Shown here: positions 1 through 5,458 of the stretch, one piece after another
Layout: the number at the start of each line of letters is the position of its first letter
Position numbering within the stretch: position 1 is the stretch's first letter
NCBI GenBank assembly: GCA_948543905.1
Contig: CAOVIS010000058.1
Coordinates: forward strand, 1-6,402
From: an uncultured Bacilli bacterium
GTDB taxonomy: Bacteria; Bacillota_I; Bacilli_A; RF39; UBA660
Direction: 5' to 3'
DNA length: 6,402 nt
The notes under the pieces: model-generated
Told to the model about the DNA's origin: nothing
The model's input: only the letters and a program-made list of their open reading frames with translations
Databases searched by the model: none
Translations under genes and position numbers: made by a program

Positions 1-1037
1 CTTAATTTAAGTTCTTCATTTGCACTAACCACAATGATTACTTTATTTTTATCTAAATAATCTAATGTGTAAGAAACATTCAAAATAGGAGCTTCTTTAT
101 CAATATTACTTATTTGACAATTAACAAGTGAAATATGTCCTAAATTATCACTAACAGCCACCACTTCACTAGTATTATTAGAAAAATCTTTATATAGCTT
201 AGTTTTATCAGCATCTAAATATTTCCATCCGTTTATTTCTCTAATTTCTTTATTGGCTGAAATTATTGCTCTTACATCATTATTAGTCGGTTCAATCACA
301 TTATAAGTTATTTCTGTCTCTAATAATAGTTTATCGATGTTATTTACTTCAAAATCTACTTTACTTGTATTACCAGCCAAATCTTCTACTATGATAGAAC
401 CACTACTATTAACAGCAAACTCTCTTACTAAAGTGTTCTTACCTTCTAAAGTCCATCCTACTACATTATCTTTAATTGGCTCATTAAACATTATTTTATA
501 AACCACATTTTGATCAGTTAATTCAAGAGTTGAAATATCTAAACCTAAAATCTCAGGGCTTATTCTATCAATATTATTAACTTCATAACTAAGAGTTAAA
601 CTATTACCCGCAATATCATTTACAGTTACTTCACTTAAAGAAGTATTTTCTTTAAAATCACGATAAAGAATTCTTTTTGTATTTTTATTTAAATATTTCC
701 ATCCCTCTGGTTCTAATACATCTTTATTAGTAAATATGAACACTCTAACATTATTCTTAGTTGGTTCAATTATACTTAATTGAATCTCTCCTTCAAGGGG
801 ACTTTTATCAATATTAGTTATCTCATACGGAATACTTGCTATATTTCCTGCTAAATCACTAACAGTTACTAACCCACTAGCATTTTCTCCAAAAGCTTTA
901 CTCATACTCTTTAAATCATTACTTAAAGTCCAAAAACTATCTTCTAATTTTATAGGTTCATTAGACGAAATAGTAACTATAACATCTTGATTAGTAAGTT
1001 CCGACTTACTTAAATAAACTTTTAAAACAGGACTAGT
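1..1037 (-). repeat. Tandem Ig-like repeats in an A-B-A-B-A order
   Basis: Four complete units lie at 804-1037 (A1, 78 aa), 564-803 (B1, 80 aa), 330-563 (A2, 78 aa) and 96-329 (B2, 78 aa), and a fifth begins at 95 and runs off the edge. A units share EL-T-x-Q-x-V, NEPIK, WTL and DLAGN (A1 and A2). B units share IEPT-x-N-x-VR, NK, GWKYL, LY-x-DF and NTS. All full units end NID[KR]. The fifth opens like an A unit (APIL...VSANE.LKL). The pattern suggests growth by duplication of a two-domain unit of ~157 residues. Confidence 0.8.
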
Positions 1038-1817
1038 TCTATCAATTGTAAAAACAATTTTATCTTCATTAAAAGAATTATCTCTTACAATTAAAGTATA
1101 ATTTCCTTCTTCATTAATATTAGTAAGATCAGTTAATCCAACTTTTTTATTATTTAAAATAATCTCTTTTATATTATCTTCCATAATAGTAATACTCACA
1201 TTATCTTTAGTATAAGCATTATTTATTATTCCTTCTATTTTAGGAGCTTCAATATCATTTAAAATAGCACTAATACTATTAATATCATTAGTTAGTTTAT
1301 TTTTAATACTTATATCTTTTATATTAGCTACGGTATCTATAATCCTATTATTATTTAAATAAATTCTCGCTTCATCAATATCACTTTTACTTCTAGCATT
1401 TTTAACTAAGTTTAATAAATTTGCTACTTGGTTTTTAATATTATCATAGTTATTATCATTTGTAATATCTGAAGTATTAGAAGAACCACTATTACTATTA
1501 TTAGTACTTCCATTATAGATATTATCGTTGTTATTAATCCCATTACTAATACCACTAGAATTCGAGCCATTACTATTATTGATTGTTCCATCATCCAAAG
1601 TATTATCATCGGGCTTTATAACTTCATTATTAACACTACCATTATTTTCATTCAAATTATTATCCTTATTTTCAACCTTTGTTGTATTATTATCTGTAGA
1701 CTTATAAGCACTCTCATCTTCATTTTTTAATTCTTCAGTATTAGGATTAGCAAACACAAAAGTTCCCAACCCTATAAATAATAACACCGCTAAAACAATA
1801 ACACTCTTCTTATTCAT
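1..1817 (-). CDS. Large secreted surface protein with alternating Ig-like repeats (3' end outside window)
   Basis: The frame is open from ATG 1817 to the left edge: 605 complete codons with no stop. Start choice: AGAGGAG lies 7 bases upstream. Seen in order: a normal signal peptide at 1-23 with predicted cleavage after FVFA (V-F-A before Asn24); an Asn/Ser/Asp-rich low-complexity linker at 24-125; a short helical segment at ~127-189 (IKNQVANLLNLVKNARSKS); a first Ig-like domain at ~190-260 of the type that ends YTLIVRDNSFNEDKIVFTIDR; then tandem ~78-residue Ig-like repeats, each ending D-[LI]-A-G-N...NID[KR] or a variant. Such domains form rod-like stalks on Gram-positive cells. Its signal is the classical kind, unlike the TYS(K/R)Y signals upstream, so LepB next door is the expected processing enzyme (inference). 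An adhesin or matrix-binding role is plausible. Any wall anchor would lie beyond the window. The Pfam class of the repeats is not certain. Confidence 0.88.
   Translation of the reverse strand, partial: MNKKSVIVLAVLLFIGLGTFVFANPNTEELKNEDESAYKSTDNNTTKVENKDNNLNENNGSVNNEVIKPDDNTLDDGTINNSNGSNSSGISNGINNNDNIYNGSTNNSNSGSSNTSDITNDNNYDNIKNQVANLLNLVKNARSKSDIDEARIYLNNNRIIDTVANIKDISIKNKLTNDINSISAILNDIEAPKIEGIINNAYTKDNVSITIMEDNIKEIILNNKKVGLTDLTNINEEGNYTLIVRDNSFNEDKIVFTIDRTSPVLKVYLSKSELTNQDVIVTISSNEPIKLEDSFWTLSNDLKSMSKAFGENASGLVTVSDLAGNIASIPYEITNIDKSPLEGEIQLSIIEPTKNNVRVFIFTNKDVLEPEGWKYLNKNTKRILYRDFKENTSLSEVTVNDIAGNSLTLSYEVNNIDRISPEILGLDISTLELTDQNVVYKIMFNEPIKDNVVGWTLEGKNTLVREFAVNSSGSIIVEDLAGNTSKVDFEVNNIDKLLLETEITYNVIEPTNNDVRAIISANKEIREINGWKYLDADKTKLYKDFSNNTSEVVAVSDNLGHISLVNCQISNIDKEAPILNVSYTLDYLDKNKVIIVVSANEELKL
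1443..1748 (-). repeat. Asn/Ser/Asp-rich low-complexity linker
   Basis: Residues 24-125 of the Ig-repeat protein, directly after the signal peptide, are mostly Asn, Ser, Asp, Gly, Thr and Glu, with AAT/GAT/AGT codon runs and short NNSNGSNSS-like stretches. The segment is probably disordered and spaces the repeats away from the mature N-terminus. The codon monotony produces a spurious open frame at 1424-1609. Confidence 0.8.
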
Positions 1818-1841
1818 AAATACACTCCTCTACTATAATTA

Positions 1842-1869
1842 ATTATATCAAAAATAGGTTAAAAATCAA
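1842..1869 (-). promoter_or_regulatory. Extended -10 sigma-A promoter for the Ig-repeat gene
   Basis: On the minus strand, TTGATT (1864-1869) and TATAAT (1842-1847) are 16 bases apart, and the -10 box is preceded by TG plus one base, giving the extended form TGATATAAT. The transcript would start about 18 bases before the ATG at 1817, just ahead of the AGAGGAG ribosome site (1825-1831, 7 bases from the ATG). This is the best promoter in the window and suggests the surface protein is expressed independently of the upstream cluster. Confidence 0.65.
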
Positions 1870-1871
1870 CC
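1857..1871 (-). terminator. Weak hairpin with T run after lepB (possible terminator)
   Basis: GGTTGA-TTT-TTAACC can form a 6-pair stem including one G-U pair, with a 3-base loop, followed by TATTTTTG. It lies 29 bases after the lepB stop and covers the -35 box of the next promoter. The stem has only two G-C pairs, so termination would be inefficient at best. It may simply be a chance palindrome. Confidence 0.25.
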
Positions 1872-1900
1872 ATAATTAATTAAGTTTTAGAAAGTATTTT

Positions 1901-2428
1901 TTAGAAAAATTTTATTTTGGTAAAAGGCCAAAATCGCATAGAAATTTTGCCTTTAATATTTTCTTTAGCTATAACTCCAATTTCTCTAGAATCTAAAGAA
2001 TTTTCTCGATTATCACCAAGTACTAAATACATCCCCTCAGGAACACTATCATATCCTAAATCACTTATATGAAAATCATTATAATTTAAACCTTCTTTTA
2101 AATAATCTTCTGAATAAGCTTTATCATTAATATATAATATATTATTAACAATATCAATTTTTTCTCCAGGTAAGCCTATAACTCTTTTTATTAAGTATTT
2201 TGTATCGACATATTCAAATGATACTATATCTTCTCTTTTAATATCTCTAAAGCGATAAATAAATTTATTTAAAACTAAAACTTGCCCTTCACTTAAAGTT
2301 GGACTCATAGAACTACCAACTACTTGAGTAATTGAAAAAACATAAGAAATTACAAACAATATAACAAATATAACTATAATATATTTTATACTATCTTTAA
2401 AAAATTCTTTAATACTTAACCAATCCAT
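1901..2428 (-). CDS. lepB: Signal peptidase I, bacterial Ser/Lys type
   Basis: This is a 175-residue enzyme that cleaves ordinary Sec (and Tat) signal peptides after an A-x-A-like site at the outer membrane face. Seen: one N-terminal membrane helix at ~15-33, the nucleophile motif GSSMSPTL with Ser40, general base Lys81 in YLIKRVIGLPGE, and GDNRENSLDSREIG at 138-151. All the boxes of the classical family are present and intact. The length and the single membrane helix match the Gram-positive SipS/SipT type. It ends in FTKIKFF just after a WPF stretch, with no second helix, unlike the SipW-type enzyme upstream. It lies between a SipW-signal protein and a protein with a normal signal peptide, and the latter is its more likely local substrate (inference). 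It may equally be the housekeeping enzyme of the cell; the window cannot tell. It probably has its own promoter. Confidence 0.95.
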   Translation of the reverse strand: MDWLSIKEFFKDSIKYIIVIFVILFVISYVFSITQVVGSSMSPTLSEGQVLVLNKFIYRFRDIKREDIVSFEYVDTKYLIKRVIGLPGEKIDIVNNILYINDKAYSEDYLKEGLNYNDFHISDLGYDSVPEGMYLVLGDNRENSLDSREIGVIAKENIKGKISMRFWPFTKIKFF

Positions 2429-2452
2429 ACAACCAACTCTTTGCTATTAAAA

Positions 2453-2481
2453 ATTATATCTTAATTAACGAAAATAAGCAA
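2453..2481 (-). promoter_or_regulatory. Sigma-A-type promoter candidate for lepB
   Basis: On the minus strand, TTGCTT (2476-2481) and a perfect TATAAT (2453-2458) are separated by 17 bases. The expected transcript start is ~17 bases before the lepB ATG, and a modest AAAGAG ribosome site (2437-2442) lies 8 bases ahead of the ATG. It sits in the 61-base gap after the 572-residue gene, where no clear terminator is seen, so lepB could be read both from here and from upstream. In such A+T-rich DNA TATAAT occurs often by chance. Confidence 0.5.
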
Positions 2482-2489
2482 TAATTATT

Positions 2490-4208
2490 TTAACTTATAC
2501 TAAGACTAGACACTGAATTTAAATTAACATCTACATCGTTTATCAAAGAACTTACTCCATTATCACTTCCACTTAAAGAGACATCATCTAAAACATTTGA
2601 AACACTACTATCTCCAACCTCAACATTTTCATCTATTTGATCAAGAATTTCATCCTCTTTTGATTCATCAACATTTGATTCATCAGTTGATGGAGTATCA
2701 GGTTCTTCTGGAAGAGCTGGTTCAACTGGCTCTTTTGGAGTTTCCGAATTTTCTGGATCTGGTTCTTCTGGCACCTCAGGTTCTATTATTTCTTTTTCTT
2801 TTATTTTAAATATTAACGTACAATCATCACTTGCTAAATCAAGAGTTACTTCACCATCAAAAATATTCTTTAATAATCCTATTATTTCTTCACTATTTAA
2901 ACTAGCAATTGTATCTAATTTATTTATAGTTAAAATAGTTATACCATCTTCTATGCTTACTCTTTTATTAATATCCATAAAATTAATTATATTATAATCT
3001 TCTTCTATCTCCAGATTTAATAATATATACTCTTCTTGACTTGCAATAATATAATTACTTGGAACAATGCTTATTTCCTCTGTTATTGTTGCACTTATAG
3101 CTTCATTTAATTTTTCGAGTTCACTATCAGTTAAAACAATATTTTTTTCTTTTAGTAAGCTAGCAAAAACACTTTTCATCTCATCGCTTCTAGCCAAAGT
3201 AAAAGTTTTACTACTACTAATATATTTAATTATTTCTTTATTTAAAGTAATAGTATTATTTTCAAATTTAATAAAATTATCTTCAATATCTTTAAGAATA
3301 TTAAATCCCCCTTGTAAAGTTATATAATTATTAATTAAACTAATCTCTTCCAAACTTAAATAATCTCTTAAATATTCCTTAAATATTTCTTCTTTAATTG
3401 TATCACTAAAATACATAGTCAAATTATCACTAAAATCTAAATTTTCACTATAAGTTCTCGCATAACCTAGAAAATCTGCATTTACATCATAAGTATTATT
3501 AACTTTTAAAATTCCTCGTAAGTTAGCAATATTACTGCTAGCATTTACATAAGTTGTAATCTCTTCCAAATAATTTTTATATATTTCTTTTTTATTTAAC
3601 CAGTTTATTAATCTGTTTTTAGCTTCCTCACTTGAAGGATCATTAATTGTTAAAACAGTCTCCTCTTCCGTATTTACAGTATTTTCTGTCTTCGGAATCT
3701 CTGGAATATCATACCTTTGAACTTGATATTTTAAATAGCCAAAAGGTCTAGTCGCTTCATTTACTCTTTCTACAACCATCGCAGTTACTCCAAGCCATCC
3801 TGAATAACTATTAGTCGTATCACATATAACATCAACACTTATTTCTTCATTGTCTACATTTTGAGTCTCAAAAGCTATTTTATCAGTGGTTTTATTATTA
3901 ATTACACTATGGCATCTATAATTATCAAGTATTACTCCATACTCATCGGTAGTGCCAAGTGCTGAGGAATTACGATTGAAATCAAAATGAAAAGTAACTG
4001 AAGCTTCATCTGTTGCTTTTACCACCATATCTTTAGCTATAGTCGCTTGCCCATTAGCTAATGCCACAAAATTTGAATTATATTTTAAATAATCAGTTCC
4101 AACTTCTACATATCTTGAATAAGTATTTGGAAAACTAGCTAAAAGAACAATACCCATAAATATAAAAATATTTAAAGCTAATAAATTAAACTTACTTTTC
4201 TTTTTCAT
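2490..4208 (-). CDS. Exported protein with SipW-type signal motif, Pro/Glu linker and acidic Ser-rich end
   Basis: This is a 572-residue protein of unrecognised family. I start it at ATG 4208 because GAGGA lies 8 bases upstream. A TTG at 4232 would add 8 residues, has no ribosome site and would overlap the previous gene. Seen: a basic start, a hydrophobic segment at ~8-25, then NTYSRYVEVG at 28-37, the same motif as TYSKYFSS in the preceding gene. Residues ~48-170 are beta-rich (ATIAKDMVVKA, VTFHFDFNRN, WLGVTAMVVERV) with Cys99 and Cys129. Residues ~190-380 look mostly helical and ~383-470 mixed, with repeated ILT/ITL strands. Residues ~475-510 are Pro/Glu-rich like a wall-spanning linker, followed by an acidic Ser-rich end. 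No LPXTG, hydrophobic anchor or binding repeat follows the linker. The role is probably structural or accessory to the TasA-like layer (inference from position and signal). It is the fourth gene of the tight cluster, 16 bases after the third. Confidence 0.8.
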   Translation of the reverse strand: MKKKSKFNLLALNIFIFMGIVLLASFPNTYSRYVEVGTDYLKYNSNFVALANGQATIAKDMVVKATDEASVTFHFDFNRNSSALGTTDEYGVILDNYRCHSVINNKTTDKIAFETQNVDNEEISVDVICDTTNSYSGWLGVTAMVVERVNEATRPFGYLKYQVQRYDIPEIPKTENTVNTEEETVLTINDPSSEEAKNRLINWLNKKEIYKNYLEEITTYVNASSNIANLRGILKVNNTYDVNADFLGYARTYSENLDFSDNLTMYFSDTIKEEIFKEYLRDYLSLEEISLINNYITLQGGFNILKDIEDNFIKFENNTITLNKEIIKYISSSKTFTLARSDEMKSVFASLLKEKNIVLTDSELEKLNEAISATITEEISIVPSNYIIASQEEYILLNLEIEEDYNIINFMDINKRVSIEDGITILTINKLDTIASLNSEEIIGLLKNIFDGEVTLDLASDDCTLIFKIKEKEIIEPEVPEEPDPENSETPKEPVEPALPEEPDTPSTDESNVDESKEDEILDQIDENVEVGDSSVSNVLDDVSLSGSDNGVSSLINDVDVNLNSVSSLSIS

Positions 4209-4216
4209 TTTATATT

Positions 4217-4221
4217 TCCTC
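4217..4221 (-). promoter_or_regulatory. Ribosome binding site that fixes the start at 4208
   Basis: GAGGA lies 8 bases before ATG 4208, right after the TAG stop of the preceding gene. The alternative TTG at 4232 has no comparable site, so this decides the start of the 572-residue protein. Confidence 0.75.
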
Positions 4222-4224
4222 TTT

Positions 4225-4845
4225 CTAATCAATTATCTGTCTTGCACTATAATCAACGGTTATAATTTCTTTAGGTTTGTTAATCACTGTATATAAATCA
4301 TATTCAGGATTATTATTAGTAATAAAACCATTAAACTTAACTGCAATTTTATAAATTTTTTCTTCTCCCTTACCTGCATTTACTCTTTCAAAATAATTTT
4401 TCATCTTATCCATATCATAATCAGGAGTAATACCACCATAATCTTCCACTTTTACAAAATCTTTATCATTGACATTTTTAACCTTAACATCTACAATTTT
4501 AAAATTAACATCTTTAAGATTAACTGTCACATTTACAATAGTTTTAACTTCTAATTCTTTTGTATCCACTTTAAAATAATAATTAATAATATCTCCCGGC
4601 GCATACACTTTATTACTAGTAAGACACACTTCACTAGCTTTGCAATCAATATCTTCTAAATTTTCTCCAAGATAATCTATTTTAATATTAAACTTTGCAG
4701 GTCTCGCGTTATCATTACTTGCTAGACTACTAAAATACTTTGAATAAGTTACCACTGAGGTAAAAAAAGCCAGAGTAACTATATACATAAATATCCATTT
4801 AGCTAAATTTTTTTTAAATACTCTACTATGTAGTAACCTATTCAT
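4225..4845 (-). CDS. TasA/camelysin-like exported protein, probable SipW substrate
   Basis: This is a 206-residue protein. Seen: a basic N-terminus, a hydrophobic segment at ~17-32 (WIFMYIVTLAFFTSVV), then TYSKYFSS at 33-40 and ARPAKFNIKID at 47-57. This layout matches the SipW-dependent signal region of TasA and CalY, where the hydrophobic core is followed by an aromatic T-[WY]-x-x-[FY] stretch and then an A-x-F-x-x-G-type first strand. The rest is beta-rich, with VYAPGDIINYYFKV at 80-93 corresponding to the PGD strand of the family, and Cys68/Cys74 that could form a small loop. It ends in TAG. The gene begins 4 bases after sipW with a strong ribosome site inside sipW, so the two are made together. 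Likely role (inference): a minor or major fibre/matrix subunit. Camelysin-type proteolysis was claimed for some relatives, but no catalytic motif is visible here. Confidence 0.8.
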   Translation of the reverse strand: MNRLLHSRVFKKNLAKWIFMYIVTLAFFTSVVTYSKYFSSLASNDNARPAKFNIKIDYLGENLEDIDCKASEVCLTSNKVYAPGDIINYYFKVDTKELEVKTIVNVTVNLKDVNFKIVDVKVKNVNDKDFVKVEDYGGITPDYDMDKMKNYFERVNAGKGEEKIYKIAVKFNGFITNNNPEYDLYTVINKPKEIITVDYSARQIID

Positions 4846-4849
4846 AATT

Positions 4850-5458
4850 TCATCTCCTCTTCTTTTTCCGCTTTTTCTTCTTTTTCTTATTACTCTTTTT
4901 TCTTTTCTTCTTTACCGAAATATTTACTGTTTCTTCCTTCTTTTTTATTAAATACTCTTGAAATTCCTTATATTCTTCTTTATCACTCATAAGCACACAA
5001 ACTAGTACACCAATTACAAATATAATTATTAGAACAATTGGATTACGCATAACTCTAAAAATAGTTCCTAAATAGGCTATTTTAAAAACATATTTTCCAA
5101 CAATCTTATCAATACTAATTTCTTTATCTTCTGAATCATTATTATCACCTTTAGTAACTACTTCTTCATCTTTTATTTTAACAATCCTATGTGTTACAAA
5201 ATTATTTTCTTCATCGTAATAGGTAACAATATTATTAGCATAATAGTTCTTATTTCTAGTATTTATAATTATTAAATCACCTTTTTTTATCGTTGGTTCC
5301 ATTGAGGTAGATACAACCTCTAAAAGGCTATAACCACCTACAGTCGCAAGATCTTTCTTTATAACTTTTAAACTAATAAAATTATAGAAATTATAAATTA
5401 ATATCAAAACTAATAATATTGTAATTATAATTTTTAAAACTTTTTTTAGCTTTTTCAT
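4850..5458 (-). CDS. sipW: SipW-type (ER-type) signal peptidase I
   Basis: This is a 202-residue membrane protease that removes signal peptides from exported proteins at the outer face of the membrane. Seen: an N-terminal membrane helix at ~8-30, the nucleophile motif STSMEPT with Ser52, a VTHRI motif with His90 where bacterial-type enzymes carry Lys, and TKGDNND at 102-108. Ser plus His instead of Ser plus Lys is the mark of the eukaryotic/archaeal/SipW class. A second helix at ~139-157 is followed by a tail whose last 20 residues contain 18 Lys/Arg. In Bacillus, SipW processes TasA, TapA and CalY. Here it lies between two TasA-like genes, which fits that role. The ATG overlaps the upstream stop by 4 bases, with only a weak AAGTGG-like ribosome site, so translation is probably coupled. 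The length is near that of Bacillus SipW; the basic tail is the unusual part. Confidence 0.93.
   Translation of the reverse strand: MKKLKKVLKIIITILLVLILIYNFYNFISLKVIKKDLATVGGYSLLEVVSTSMEPTIKKGDLIIINTRNKNYYANNIVTYYDEENNFVTHRIVKIKDEEVVTKGDNNDSEDKEISIDKIVGKYVFKIAYLGTIFRVMRNPIVLIIIFVIGVLVCVLMSDKEEYKEFQEYLIKKKEETVNISVKKKRKKSNKKKKKKRKKKRR
4853..4912 (-). other. Lys/Arg-rich C-terminal tail of SipW
   Basis: The codons for residues 183-202 of the signal peptidase encode 18 basic residues out of 20 (only Ser189 and Asn190 are not basic). They are written mostly as AAA/AAG, giving nearly pure purine DNA with several A runs. With two membrane helices and an outside catalytic domain, this tail should lie in the cytoplasm. 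The A runs are a place where length variation or slippage could arise. Confidence 0.85.
4854..4858 (-). promoter_or_regulatory. Ribosome binding site inside the end of sipW
   Basis: AGGAG is formed by the last two Arg codons of sipW (AGG AGA) and sits 8 bases before the ATG at 4845. It supports that start, and it means the basic tail codons also serve as the translation signal of the next gene. A second ATG at 4853 in another frame ends after three codons and is not a gene. Confidence 0.8.

Noticed and set aside
1424..1609. Minus-strand open frame of 61 codons, Ile/Met/Val-rich
   Set aside because: It is in another frame of the Asn/Ser-rich linker of the Ig-repeat gene, which is open through this region with a signal peptide and ribosome site. 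It is a by-product of AAT/AGT/GAT codon runs.
1874..1886. TTAATTAA palindrome between lepB and the Ig-repeat gene as an operator
   Set aside because: Short A/T-only palindromes are expected by chance in this composition, and no second copy stands in a regulatory position with matching flanks.
2490..2670. LPXTG-type wall anchor at the end of the 572-residue protein
   Set aside because: After the Pro/Glu linker the sequence is acidic and Ser-rich to the stop, with no LPXTG, hydrophobic helix or basic tail.
2597..2809. Plus-strand open frame of 70 codons
   Set aside because: It is antisense to the Pro/Glu linker of the 572-residue gene. The His/Leu/Phe-rich low-complexity product reflects the complementary codons, and there is no ribosome site.
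3067..3327. Plus-strand open frame of 86 codons, hydrophobic
   Set aside because: It lies wholly antisense to the 572-residue gene. Ser/Leu/Ile richness is what reverse-read Glu/Lys/Asn codons give, so it is a shadow.
4209..4232. TTG start extending the 572-residue protein by 8 residues
   Set aside because: There is no ribosome site before it and it overlaps the preceding gene, whereas ATG 4208 has GAGGA at 8 bases.
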